64,000 nt of DNA, from contig RQOL01000024.1 of NCBI GenBank assembly GCA_013076295.1, positions 2,867,158 through 2,931,157 on the forward strand, written 5' to 3'. Positions 29,501 through 39,755 of the stretch are shown here, in pieces. The notes under the pieces were generated by a model. That model worked only from the letters and a program-made list of their open reading frames with translations. It was not told the DNA's origin and did not search any database. Positions within the stretch are counted from its first letter, which is position 1; each line of letters begins with the position of its first letter. A program made the translations under genes and the position numbers. Source of the DNA: Sanderia malayensis. Its lineage: Eukaryota; Cnidaria; Scyphozoa; Semaeostomeae; Pelagiidae.

Positions 29501-32500
29501 TAGAATATAGTTTTGCAAATATATAATCACTTTAAGACAAAGCCAATGTCATTTTTATATCCAGCCTCATTTCAATCTCCAGCCTCACTTCAAGTTCCAG
29601 CCCTATTTCAAACACCAACCCTTTTACAGTTTCGAGTCTCGTCTCTTTCAATGAAAAATGCATGAATATATCACCTGTATTTTGCGTCGGCTACACTCTC
29701 TCCCAGCTCCATGAATCTGGTCATCAACTCTTTGATATTGTCCGAAACAAGGTGTTCATCTTGTTCGGACAGCGCACCCAATGCGCCCCCCACCTCGCCG
29801 CCCGTTCGAATATCTTCGATATCATTCTCGAGGCTGCGCAGTTCTTCAATAAAGGCCTGTAAAACAAGGCATTAGAGACATAGCCATGATCGAGTAGACT
29901 TTTGCAATTCCAGAGAGAGGATTGTTGGAGAGAGGGGCTTAATAGAGAGGGGGCTTAATAGAGAGGGGAGCTTAATGAAATTTTTATCGTGTCCCAGGAT
30001 TTTGGTCCACTATCGTAGCTACATACCAGAAGGTTCGTGTACTGTTGCCAAGCATTCTTTAGATCAGTTTCGTTGTTTGAAAAATCCTTCAATCTGTCTT
30101 TGTATTCATTCAAAGAATTGTAAGCAGACTTCAATGGCTTATCCACCAAGTTAGACATTCGTTTACATAACCTGCAAGAAAGGAAAGTAAAACAAAACTC
30201 AATAAAAAGCAGTAACAATAATGAATTAATAACTAAATATGTTATGATTATGAATTTACTATACAAGCTTGGAAAGAGAAGGGTTGTGAGAATAACAATT
30301 ACTTTTTATGTCTTGCTGTCGTTCTCTCAAAAACGTCTTGCCATAATTCTTTGAGTTTGTCGAGTTCGACTTGAAGTGCTTGGCAATCTTCTTCAGGAAT
30401 GAGTTCGACCTTGATCAACTTCTCGATCTGACGCACAAGCTCACCAACCTTGATTTCGTGTGGTTGAAGGCTTTCGATAAGGCCCTGAGGGTGAAACAAT
30501 TGAGAAAATTCAAAAAGTCTCTTTTTTATAGATAGAATATTCTTTGCAAAGAATCGTATTCAATGATAAAGCCTTCTTCTATTCGCCTTGCAGAAGTAAA
30601 GCTTCTTTGTAATCAAACAAAGTAATTTTAAGTATGCCCTTGTCTTGGAACTGTCTGCAGTGTTAATAACTATAGCAATTAAACCAGAGAGAGTTAAATT
30701 AAAAGATAACCAGATACGATAGAATTAAATCAGATCCCTTTATTTCTAATAGTACTCTACAACTAAATTGTAGCTATCAGGGTTTGCATCATACAGTTTA
30801 ATTTGTTTACGTTAATAAAAGCTGATTATCACAGCTGAAATATAGCAATTAAATTAGAGAGAGTTAGATTAAAGATAATCAGACAAGATAGAATCAAATT
30901 AGATGCCTTTATTTCTAACACTATTCTACATCTAAATTGTAGCTATCAGGTTTTGCATCATACGCTTTAATATGTTTACGTTAATAAAAGCTGATTATCA
31001 ATTTAACGCAGCCGAAATATCAATATCAATTGTCTGTGAGGCTTGCTGTCCGAAAAAGCTTAACATAAATACAGAAGAATGGGATTATACGATTATGGTC
31101 AGCAGTTGAAGAAGAAGGATTTTAAATATTCATCAGTCTAAGGTACTAAATAGTTGATATGTTAGCTCGGTTATCTCTACATTTTCACAGTAACTGGTAA
31201 GTCTAACGATGCCGGAACAATAACGATACATTCGTTTAATGAATAAATACACCTGCACGTACCTGTAACTCCTGGTATTCTTTAATAATTTCTTCATCAT
31301 CAGTTAGATCTTCAATGTTACTGCAAGTCATGAAATACTCTTCACAGCTCGTCAGGTAATCCATTTCGGTCTGTATGTATGATAAAAATTCTTCTATTTC
31401 TTCACAAGTCACAGTGTCGTCCTAAAATGCAAGAAACAACGAAACATATAGATTCAAAATATGCGTTGTGTTTTATTAGAAAATATTATATAAGAAGTCA
31501 GTACTCGGTTCACCAAAGCGCTGAAAAAATTTAGTACTTGATTTTTATAACCTGAAATTTGTAAAATTTTGATGCGTAAAATTTCAAAGAGAACTTGCTG
31601 TGCAAGCACGAAGTACTAAATGTTGTGTGCGTGATACATTGTTTATCAACATACATTGATAATGCTATTCATATCATATCATTGCACTTAGCATCATAGC
31701 AATATTCAGCGAGAAACGTAAATATTGTCAATTGTTGCTAAGAAAGTCGATAAAGTTTTAGTACTGGATTAGAAATTGCCAAAAGCGTTTGATTACTACT
31801 CTGAAAATTTTCTTGAAAAATTGAAATTGTACAGAAGATGTTTGTGTTAGCATCATAGCATCATCGTTCATAACATGCGTTGATTATAATAGCTATAGCA
31901 AGCTCTATGTAATTAAAGCATTCTGTGGGATGGCGTTAATATGTTTAAACTACAAAATTTTCCAATCATTTAGGTCTTCTTAAAAGTGGTTAGTAAATTT
32001 TAAGGGCTAGTTCTTTGGTAGACTTCGAAGGAGCAAAGAATTTCGTTCGAGTTAGATAGAGTTCAAATCGAACACGAGTTCGAAGTATCTAAAGTAGTCT
32101 AACATGTCCATTGAAGTATATAAATTTGAAAATGTATTGTACTCACTTCTTTTGGATCAAGTTCTCTTAGCTTTTCGTAGAGTGTGCTGACGTACATGAC
32201 TACCAATCGACTATCAATGGGATCATGTTGCAGATCTGAAAATATTGGGAAAAGTTATGAAAGCGCTTTGAAGCTTAAAGCTGGCAAACATCACTTGGAC
32301 TAATAGAGATGACATGATGTTACAGGTTAGTAAGTATGTAGCAATACTTTCGTATTCAAACCTGTTGGTTCGAGAAGTCTGGGGACGGCGAAAGCAGTTT
32401 CGGCGACCGTAAATGCGTGTTCAAGGTTCTCCGCAGGCGATTTGGTGAGCGCGGTTTCGTAATGGAAAAGATTAGGTCTAAAATGAAATATAAAGATATT

Positions 32501-35500
32501 AATAAAATAATTAAATAAAGAGGTGAAAATAATTAAGAAGATAGAAAATAAATAAAAAGGTGAAAAATAACTAAAAACATATCAGTATTGATAATCTATC
32601 GCTGATATTGGAACTAAAAGTGCCTCTACAGTATAGCAAGGTAAAGCTGTATTGCAATGCAAGTGGTATGGCCTACTTGTAGCGATGTATCAGTGCATTG
32701 AATGCCAAACCATCTTTCCAACTCGTGGAGAAATTTGTCACATCGACTCCTTCATATCTACAATTAATATCATTGTATGAAATGCGTAGCAAATCAATAA
32801 GCAAAATAAATTCAAAGCTGAGTAGCTAGAGAAAATGTAAAGGATTTACAGGGATCTCCAGTTGCGCTTAGTGGCTGTCAATATTTGCAAAAACGCACTT
32901 GTTTAAGAAAATGATTACATAATGTTTACGTATTCTTAATCTTTAATATGAGTCTTGCTCCTCTAAGGAACTAGAATTGATTATATGGTGAAATCCCAAA
33001 AGAAATTAGAAGTAATTATAATGGCTTCCTCCTCTGAAGAAGTTGATATGATCATGGAGTCTTTATCCTTCAGGAAATTAGAAGAAGTTACAGATTCTTA
33101 CCCCTCTGAGAAGTTACAAGTACAAAATTTTACTCATCTGAGGAATTAGAAGCGATAAGAGTCTCACCCCTCAATCCCTTTACTGCACCAATCCAGTATA
33201 GTCTGTTCCACATTCTGGTCTTCGAATGACGACCTGTCATTGTCACCAGGATGTATGTCAATCAAAGCCCCTTGTATCTGAAAAAACACAAGGGGAAACT
33301 CAATTAGATATCAATACACTGTTTTCATTGTCGTAATGTTCTAAAGGTACACAACAGATGATCCATTCTCCACCACTGTACTATGCTATGCTATGATACC
33401 CAATAATAATGCAATGCTCTCAGTATGCATCCCTACTATCGTTTGACATGCAAAATTGTGCATAATAATAAACAACCGCGCACGCGCTTCTCCTGAAGTA
33501 CCTGAAATCTGTAGATCATGCTCCAAATTAACCCGAGAGTAGGAATTGGCTTTCCATCCACAATATCCGTATTTCCAATATTAACCAGCTTTACCTATAA
33601 CGTATAAAGAATAGAAGTGGTTAATATAACATTGCAGGGGGCTGGATAGTGTCTTAGAAAGACGATTTAATGTGCTTCACGGGGAGTTTGATAGTGTTCT
33701 ATAGGGGGCTTGATATTGCTTCATTAAGAAGTCAGAGACATGTAAAGGCTTGATAATGATTAATTAGTAGCCAGACAGTGCTTCATAGGAGGCGTTTAGC
33801 GGTAATTCAATTGCAAATACATGTCGTTTGTTTGCATAGCATGGCTGAGCTTAGTGTAGCGTTGGCAACACAAAGGCATAGATAAGCAGAAAACCAGGTG
33901 TGCCATATCTTATTGAAAGCAACGAGAAATAGGAGCCGGTTAGCATATCAAAATCCATATTGTTGCGTTGCTGGTTGGTGTATTGTCACGATGCGGCGGA
34001 CGATTTGCAATTTTTGTCAATTTCCGATAGACTAAACAAGAAATCAAATCGATTGGGATTGAATTTCAGCATTTAATGCCACGCATTAGCAAGTTATCAA
34101 TGTTAATCGTTAGAATGGCAATATTTTTGTCGCTCTTGTTGCCACAGCTGCAGGCTTGATGTTTCTGTTTTCGATTTGATTGGTTAACTCCCAGAGATGC
34201 TTCCTTCCTTTACTGCGGAGGCAATGGAAACACCTGTTGATGCATGCAAACATGAAAACAATTCGTGGATTTCGTTTGGAAATAGAAACTATCCCTTGGG
34301 GTGTGCTTTCTTCTCTGAAAAGGCCAATTTCAATTAAAATATCGTGTTGGATTTTAAGTGAAGCAAAGCTTTGCTGTGTGATGTTTGAAAGACGAACTAC
34401 TGTGAGCAGAATAAAGCTTGTTATTACTCGGGTTGAGAAAACTGAAGGTAGGTGATGTTGGATGGCTCAACATATGTAGACTATCTTCTTTACACGCAGA
34501 TTAAAATCAATGGTGCTTATTTTCGCAAGAAGACGAACTAGAAAGATGAAGAACAAAACCGTTCCAATCTGATCTACAGCGAACTCAACAAGCTCGAAGT
34601 GAAGCGTTCGTTAAAACGCATTCAATATCCTATTTGCAAAGATAGATACTGGTTCTCTCTTGGGAAACATACTTTTCATCAACCATAGCGACAATAGCGA
34701 CAAGAGCGACGACACAGCGATAATGGTTGCAGACGTGTGCGCAGAAGTGTATCCACCAACTCAAATGTCCTACATATCAATGGCCGTATCGTGTTTGCTT
34801 GTAATCGTCACGAGCATGGGTAACTTTCTCGTCATCTACGCCATTTTGAAAGATCCAGAGCAAAAGCTTCGCACACCATTTGCCTTCTTTCTCTTCAACC
34901 TGACAATCAGTGACCTTGCATTTGGCATTACAGCCATGCCGATTTCCATCATTTATCACATTGACGAGGCGAAAAAACAAACTCTAAACACGCATTTTAT
35001 TGTCATTGTGCACATGTGTTACTTCATTTCTGCATCTGCAAGCCTGTTTAGCATGATCGCCATGTGCGTCGATCGCTACACTGCGCTGGTATCGCTCACA
35101 ACCCACAGGCGAAAAATCTCCGTGTCCAAATACATCCTGATATCAATACTGATCTGGCTCCTGGCAGGAGCGTTCTCGGGATTTTACTTCCTACTGAGAT
35201 ACGTCACGCTATTAAACATCTACATACACGTCTCTCTGATTGGTTCATTTTGCATCACCTTGGTGACGTACATCAGAGTACTGCGAAACATGAAGAGCCT
35301 CGCTAAAACACTCAACAAGGACTTGAGCCGCGCGGAGCGTAGACGACAGAAGAGATTATCGCGAGAAAGCCGAATAACTAAAGTGTTCATCACTGTTCTC
35401 GTTGTATATGCCGCCATATACGCTCCAGTTTTCGTGTTTCTTTACATCCTACAGTTCTGTTTATCATGCGGCTGTGACGTCAGACATATAATGCGGGATA

Positions 35501-38500
35501 TGTGTTTTCTGCTCGTTGCGTTCACCAGTGCATCAAATCCGTTAGTATGCATCGCGAGGATGCCGACAATTCGTTCCACTGTCATCAAAGCAATCAGATG
35601 TAACGTGCGAAAGGTTTACGAGTTTAGCTCGCATCTCAGTTCAATTAATGTCCCCGAAGATACTTGCCGACAGAAGAGTTTCTACCGCGCGGATGTAACT
35701 GAAAATCGCGCGGCTGTAGATCCAAGCAGCGCGGTAAAAGACCAAAATGTAGCTGAGATTAGAAAGAGCCAGAATGGAGTGGTAAATAGTGACTCGCTAA
35801 ACACAGCTTCTTTTGAAAGTAGCTCACTTGAACTTCAAAACGAGGATGTCGTAATTGAAAACGAGGCAGTGGTGTAAGAAAAAGCTACATGGCTGCCTAG
35901 AGAGTGGAAGATTGCTTCGTCACAATGCAACATTGTATGTATTGGAGGGTTGGTTGCTAAACTTTAGAAAGGCTAAGGTTGTGAATTCTATGAGGATAAG
36001 ACTGTGTTTAAACTCATTGAAATGGTGTAGCATAGCAAATGCATAAATGAGCAGTGTGGTTTAAATGCTTAAACGTTTGTGTGGTGTTAAAGTTTATAAA
36101 CAAAGGTTAAAAATCTCACTTGATAATCTTTGAGTAGTCCCAAAGCCAAATTGACGTTGTTGAGATGATGAAGTTTCATGCTCCCCTTTATCCTGCGCTG
36201 TAATTAAATTAAATCAGATAAGAAACGACAATTAGGATCGCAAATCCCAAAGAGGGCGAAGAAAAAGCTGGAATGAAAATGCAGCAAAATAACTTTATTT
36301 ACTGCACCCCTGTCTGAGTCTGTGTAGTTCATTGTAGAAAATGTAAACATGGATCTTTCCAGGGGGTTAAGCAACGAAAATTAAGTGTCGAGTATATACA
36401 CACCATTTTCCTGCCAGTCAGAGACTCGAGCAAGGAAAGCAAAATGTTTCCATCTGTCAGATCTCGAAATAAATCTGTTATTACAATTTGGGAAGTGTAG
36501 TCGCCCTAATGGAATAAAATCAAAGTGTATTAATTAGATTTGTGAGCCATATTTCCTTGTAATGGTAGAACAGTGTGTTTGTTGGTGTGATGTGTGTGAT
36601 AGGAAGGTGTAACGAAGATGAAATTAATTGTTTACCTGTTTCAATTTTGAGTTCAGCCATCTTGTGAAAGCGTTCTTTTGGGCGTTTTGGCGTCTCACTG
36701 CAAAGTAATATAAGATTTAAATAAAGTTTCATATAAATGTAAGTAATTGATGAAACACAAATATGAAAATATACATTCATACAATGAATCAAATTACATG
36801 TTTTATTACAAATGTTTGTTATGTTGAACATAAAGAAAAAGTTAAATGTTTTGAATTGATAAAAACAACTGCAACTTAACAATAACATAAGATAACGATA
36901 GTCCCAGATCGTTTAAAATAGAAAACAATTATTATAATGAGCATATAAATATAGGTCATGTCAAAGCTGCAATGTAGAAATATAGCAGAAATATAAAATG
37001 TTTAAACCTCCAATGTTTTTCCCGAGGGGTCTCTTGTCAGTTTCCATTTTTTCCTCGAAGTTCCAGAAAATTGTTGATAACTTTTGCTGGGCATATGTGA
37101 GATTAGCAAATTGTGGTTTCCTTTCGCCAATGCGAAATAATAATTTTGAAGAATAAATTTCATGGTTGAACGATAAACTTTGATATGAAGTTTCATAATT
37201 AACTTGACGCTCGGTTGCTTGAGCTTCTAGCGGTTTTACGCTTGGCTTTAGCTTGAATTCAAAATCGCCATTGTTTACAAGAAGTGTAATTGTTACTCAC
37301 GGCAAGTGTCACACAGTTTAACAACAGACCAAATTGTTCTGGTCTTGAAGCGAAATTTTTAGTGTCTTGTGCTTCTAAAAGGGGAGGGACTGAAATTGAT
37401 AAGAAAGAAATCGTATATCTTCATATGTGGTTGGTAAGAATGTGCTGTCTTCTTCAAGTTTGTTCTGTCCCTGATAAAACATTAGTAATTTCAGACAAGT
37501 TTTCTTCCAGACTAGATCTCAAGTAAATTCCAGACAAATTTTCTACATCTCAAGGTTCGACCTTTTATTGGCCGATATTGAATTTATTGTATACACTTAG
37601 TGAGCATAAGTTACGCACCACCGGATAAAAAATGGCGTCTAAAAGTGGCCCGAGGCCTGAGCAAGAAAATTTACATAACAATATATAAATAACAAACGGG
37701 TTTCAATAGCGAATTTCTTTAACAGAAATATACTCAGAATTTCATAAATTTTCAAATGAAAACATAATTTAAACTATATCATATTGTTTTGTAATAATAT
37801 TTAAAGAAAACTGCGAAGAGGTTCCTTAAAAAATGTTCACAAAAATTTATCGAAGTGGAGTAATTAAAGCGCCAATAATTATAATTTATTTCACTGAAAA
37901 CCACGCAAGTTCTCTCTCATTTAAAAGAGAATGTTTTGAAATTTTGAAAAATGTAAAAATTTTTCATGTAACTGTCTTGACCTTTTATAATTTTCAGTTT
38001 CAGTCTTTATTTACCACTAGGGAAGCACATGTTTTGTTTTTCAAATTTCAGAGTGGGTTTTAAAAAATAAAATTTTTGTTAACTTCAGAAAGTATGAAGC
38101 CCTTGAAAATTATATCAAATTATAGTATTTGAAACAAATTATAGGAATATCCATGTCGGATTTTTGTTATGGCGCTTAACCTTCTTTTTTTTTACTCTGA
38201 AAAAAAAATTACGGAAAAATAGGTTTTATCAAATCACACTCCTAAAATGATAAGCAAAGACTGAAATTGAAAGTTATAAAAGGTCAAGACAGTTACATGA
38301 AAAATGTTTACATTTTTCAAAATTTCAAAACATTCTCTTTTAAATGAGAGAGAATTTGCGTGGCTTTCAGTGAAAGAAATGATAATTATTGGCGTTTTAA
38401 TTACTCCACTTCGATAAATTTTTGTGAAAACTTTTCAAGAGACACCTTCGCAGTTTTCTTTAAATATTATTACAAAACAATATGGTATAGTTTAAATTAT

Positions 38501-39755
38501 GTTTTCACTTGAAAATTTATGAAATTTTGAGTTTATTTCTGTTAAAGAAATTCGCTATTGAAACCCGTTTGGTATTTACATATTGTTATGTAAATTTTCT
38601 TGCTTAGGCCTCGGGCCACTTTTAGAAGCCATTTTTCATCGGGTGGTGCGTAACTTATGCTCACTAAGTGTACATTCAACAATGAAAACATTTTTGTAAA
38701 ACTTCTAAGTAAACACAAGCAGGTGTTTTGCATTAATCCACGGAAAAGAAACTTTTTTTTGGCGCATGGATTCAAGCAAACAAATTTTAAAACTTTTAGG
38801 ATACAAAAGCTTTCCAAAGAATATTGAATTTGCTTTTTATTTTCAAACAAAGAAGCGGGTGGGCACACGACGTTATTTGATCAGTCGCTGGATTGGAAAG
38901 CGAAGGATAGTTTTCAAATTGCAGACTATTGAAAAGAACAATCAAAATTCCACAAAGAAATATGAGGAGGAAAAACTTTTGAGTCGTGTAAGTTTCCATG
39001 AATGTCCATTTTCTTTTGCGCCACGCTTTTTTCGAAGTTTTTTTTAACCTTAATTATATTTGCAAATTCTCAAGACATTGCCAGCAATTAAATTCTATTT
39101 ACTTTTCCCAAGATGAACATGTTGTTTTTGAGAAGTGACAATTCGGGATAAATAGCCATTCTGAAGAATTATTGTCTAGAAATTTAATAGATAACACTCA
39201 AAGTGTGTATTCGGCGAAGGGTCCTCACAAATAAAATTTTCACTTGGCTTTTGCATAAAAAGTTAATACCTTTTCGCAGAATTAAATCGGTCTGTTTATG
39301 ATATTTACGAAGCTATAACCTATTCTTATAATAGACAATAAAAATAATCTTCGTGAAATTTGCTATTGAATGTCCTTGCGTGTCTAACTCCTTTATCGAG
39401 CTCTTATCCTTACCATTAAAAGTAAATTTTCATAACTGCCAACTCATTACTGTCATGGATGAAATTATACAATTCGCAGTATGTTAAAATTACGGCGAAA
39501 TAAGCAAGAAACACGTGTGAATAAAGCTGGAAAGTTAATTAGCTGGAAAGATATGTAATTATTAGAAGGTTAAAAATTTGATTTCAATAATCAAAATATT
39601 TCAAATTTACCTTGGCTAAGTTTGAATTTTGCCGTAGTAATATCACCGTTTCCTCCACTTGTTGCGAAAACTTCTTCATCTTCATTTGAGATGTTTCCAT
39701 TCTCATTAGGCTCAGAACTTTCCACGTTGTTTGGGGCCTCATTTGCTGTATCCAT
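14239..39755 (-). CDS. Giant CH-CH/spectrin-repeat cytolinker (dystrophin/spectraplakin-like), 36 exons
   Basis: A complete 36-exon model, in phase from ATG (39755, [10 protein letters not shown]) to TAA (14239), predicts about 1,919 aa: an acidic N-terminus, tandem calponin-homology actin-binding domain, 13 spectrin-type repeats and a short novel tail. The CH pair resembles dystrophin/utrophin ([23 protein letters not shown]) and spectraplakin/nesprin ([28 protein letters not shown]) about equally. I therefore give no gene name. It should link F-actin to another structure. It lacks WW/EF/ZZ (dystrophin), GAS2 (spectraplakin), PH (beta-spectrin) and KASH (nesprin) modules, so the C-terminal partner is unknown. 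An upstream in-frame extension to 39809 begins with TTG, so I use the ATG at 39755. Detail is split among the next entries. Confidence 0.85.
14959..14998 (-). ncRNA. Hammerhead ribozyme motif, copy 2 (cytolinker intron)
   Basis: Minus strand: CTGC, CTGATGA, a perfect stem-loop II (GTGC ATAA GCAC), GAAA, CTCAGAG (minimal stem III), TT, GCAG. CTGC and GCAG form stem I. All conserved core nucleotides are present, with GUU as cleavage triplet. It lies in the intron between exons 34 and 35, in sense orientation. The flank toward 14929 (TTTATTGAAAAAGA) is shared with copy 1, so both belong to one dispersed element that carries its own AATAAA. Confidence 0.78.
17691..17818. repeat. Short foldback (MITE-like) element
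   Basis: Left end GCCTGGTTTCCATATGGTCG and right end CGACTATATGGAAACAAGGC are inverted copies extending over GTTGAGGGTCGC. Total about 128 bp, inside a cytolinker intron. A half-copy occurs near 56145-56190. Confidence 0.75.
17917..24175 (-). CDS. Exons 17-28 of the cytolinker: central spectrin repeats
   Basis: Exons: 23985-24175, 22948-23107, 22173-22354, 21840-22014, 21409-21590, 21026-21194, 20751-20932, 20218-20407, 19893-20083, 18969-19113, 18422-18603 and 17917-18064. The alternation of 182 (or 191) nt and 145-190 nt exons continues. Typical heptad text includes [38 protein letters not shown] and [19 protein letters not shown]. Conserved early-helix Trp residues are present in most repeats. 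All junctions are GT-AG. Introns here carry short tandem repeats. Confidence 0.85.
18262..18320. repeat. Dispersed repeat with (ATGT)n end, copy 1
   Basis: GTGGATATGCTCATAAAAAC followed by ATGTATGTATGT recurs at 53832-53892. It is probably the 3' end of a retroelement with a microsatellite tail. Confidence 0.5.
20440..20745. repeat. Intronic ~31-bp tandem repeat
   Basis: The unit is built on ATCACAAAATAGCAATCACT, with ACAAAATAG recurring at 20651, 20682 and 20713. Degenerate AATCA-rich copies lie upstream. It fills the intron between cytolinker exons 23 and 24. Confidence 0.75.
21612..21770. repeat. Intronic 21-bp tandem repeat
   Basis: The unit is close to GAATCAAGACGTAATCAAAC plus T, repeated about 5-7 times with decay. 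It lies in the intron between cytolinker exons 20 and 21. Confidence 0.75.
23271..23374 (+). promoter_or_regulatory. Candidate antisense promoter/first exon
   Basis: A GC-richer patch in a cytolinker intron contains TGGCGGGAAA (23271-23280, E2F-like). It is followed on the plus strand by ATGGCGCAAGTAAACAACAC starting at 23347 and a strong donor (TACG|GTAAGT at 23374). It could be the start of a small plus-strand gene ([10 protein letters not shown]), but I could not find its next exon. Confidence 0.25.
24474..31421 (-). CDS. Exons 10-16 of the cytolinker: first spectrin repeats
   Basis: Exons: 31263-31421 (linker helix [20 protein letters not shown]), 30303-30484, 30027-30171, 29675-29856, 29329-29479, 29059-29240 and 24474-24639. 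From exon 11 on they come in pairs: a phase-0 exon of 182 nt ending two nucleotides into a codon, then a 145-166 nt exon returning to phase 0. Each pair encodes one three-helix repeat of 109-116 residues. Exon 13 contains an unusual Gly-rich interruption ([11 protein letters not shown]). Exon 15 skips about 4.4 kb to exon 16 (CA|T codon join). Confidence 0.85.
25694..25866. mobile_element. MITE-like element with TACCGTAA termini
   Basis: Begins TACCGTAAC and ends TTACGGTA as an inverted repeat. The interior holds repeated (A/C)GCCCC and CGAATA(A/G)(A/G)CGCCCC modules. Length is about 173 bp. Confidence 0.65.
26223..26377 (-). CDS. Candidate alternative first exon of the cytolinker (short isoform)
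   Basis: ATG at 26377 opens 51 codons: [19 protein letters not shown], then a Ser/Thr-rich stretch to SSAVSN. The exon ends 'CA|GTAAGA'. That leaves exactly the same two nucleotides (CA) as exon 15 of the full-length gene, so it splices in frame to exon 16 at 24639. Its entry phase is incompatible with exon 15, so it cannot be an ordinary cassette. An internal promoter would give about 1,345 aa lacking the actin-binding domain. Transcription is untested. Confidence 0.55.
26396..29058. other. Long cytolinker intron, mostly featureless
   Basis: AT-rich intronic sequence between exon 15 and the candidate internal first exon. One open segment at about 28727-28807 (minus) has splice-like ends but no compatible phase. 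GCCCC-rich fragments near 28020-28090 resemble the MITE at 25694-25866. No other gene was supported. Confidence 0.4.
30671..31010. repeat. Tandem duplication of ~170 bp
   Basis: Copies at 30671-30840 and 30841-about 31010 both start TATAGCAATTAAA and share CTTTATTTCTAA, TTGTAGCTATCAGG and TTTGCATCATAC. They lie in the intron between cytolinker exons 10 and 11. Confidence 0.85.
32010..32095. repeat. Fragment of the TTCGAA-rich MITE family
   Basis: Shares GAATTTCGTTCGA(G)TTAGA and ACGAGTTCGAA with the pair at 56862-57045 and 57785-57967. It is degenerate. Confidence 0.5.
32147..39755 (-). CDS. Exons 1-9 of the cytolinker: N-terminus and actin-binding CH1-CH2
   Basis: Exons: 39611-39755, 36636-36697, 36404-36505, 36120-36197, 33502-33594, 33168-33277, 32677-32757, 32362-32477 and 32147-32235. 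Exon 1 encodes a Glu/Asn-rich leader. CH1 starts with [15 protein letters not shown] and continues [33 protein letters not shown] and [18 protein letters not shown]2 covers [39 protein letters not shown] and [20 protein letters not shown], ending [10 protein letters not shown]. Introns fall where phase requires without exception. The intron between exons 1 and 2 carries a foldback transposon, and the one between exons 4 and 5 carries a GPCR gene on the opposite strand. Confidence 0.88.
34723..35877 (+). CDS. Intronless rhodopsin-class (class A) GPCR, orphan
   Basis: 384-aa seven-helix receptor in a single exon, on the opposite strand inside the cytolinker intron between exons 4 and 5. Landmarks: TM1 [10 protein letters not shown] (Gly-Asn), TM2 [10 protein letters not shown] (Asp), TM3 end CVDRYTAL (DRY), a basic third loop ([15 protein letters not shown]), and TM7 [11 protein letters not shown]. 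The TM7 NPxxY motif reads NPLVC, with Tyr lost, and TM6 has AIYAP instead of CWxP. This suggests altered activation or a lineage-specific clade. The long C-tail is Ser/Asn/Glu-rich. The open frame extends upstream to 34660 only through a TTG codon; the first ATG is 34723 (MVADVCAEV). The ligand cannot be inferred. Confidence 0.85.
   Translation: MVADVCAEVYPPTQMSYISMAVSCLLVIVTSMGNFLVIYAILKDPEQKLRTPFAFFLFNLTISDLAFGITAMPISIIYHIDEAKKQTLNTHFIVIVHMCYFISASASLFSMIAMCVDRYTALVSLTTHRRKISVSKYILISILIWLLAGAFSGFYFLLRYVTLLNIYIHVSLIGSFCITLVTYIRVLRNMKSLAKTLNKDLSRAERRRQKRLSRESRITKVFITVLVVYAAIYAPVFVFLYILQFCLSCGCDVRHIMRDMCFLLVAFTSASNPLVCIARMPTIRSTVIKAIRCNVRKVYEFSSHLSSINVPEDTCRQKSFYRADVTENRAAVDPSSAVKDQNVAEIRKSQNGVVNSDSLNTASFESSSLELQNEDVVIENEAVV
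37592..38672. mobile_element. Tc1/mariner-like foldback element, ~1.08 kb with ~410-bp inverted arms
   Basis: Termini TACACTTAGTGAGCATAAGT and its complement at 38672, flanked by TA, a Tc1/mariner-type target duplication. The left arm (37592 to about 38003) and right arm (about 38262-38672) are near-complementary over some 410 bp, leaving a ~260-bp loop. No transposase was seen, so it is non-autonomous. Open frames in the arms are by-products. It lies in intron 1 of the cytolinker. Confidence 0.85.

Noticed and set aside
34660..34722. Extended GPCR N-terminus starting at 34660
   Set aside because: Position 34660 is TTG; the first in-frame ATG is 34723.
37833..38063. Open frame in the foldback transposon arm
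   Set aside because: The complementary arm has a mirrored frame, and it shows no transposase motif.
38766..39047. 93-aa plus-strand frame near the foldback element
   Set aside because: AT-rich, Lys/Phe-heavy, no domain, and no matching promoter or splice sites.
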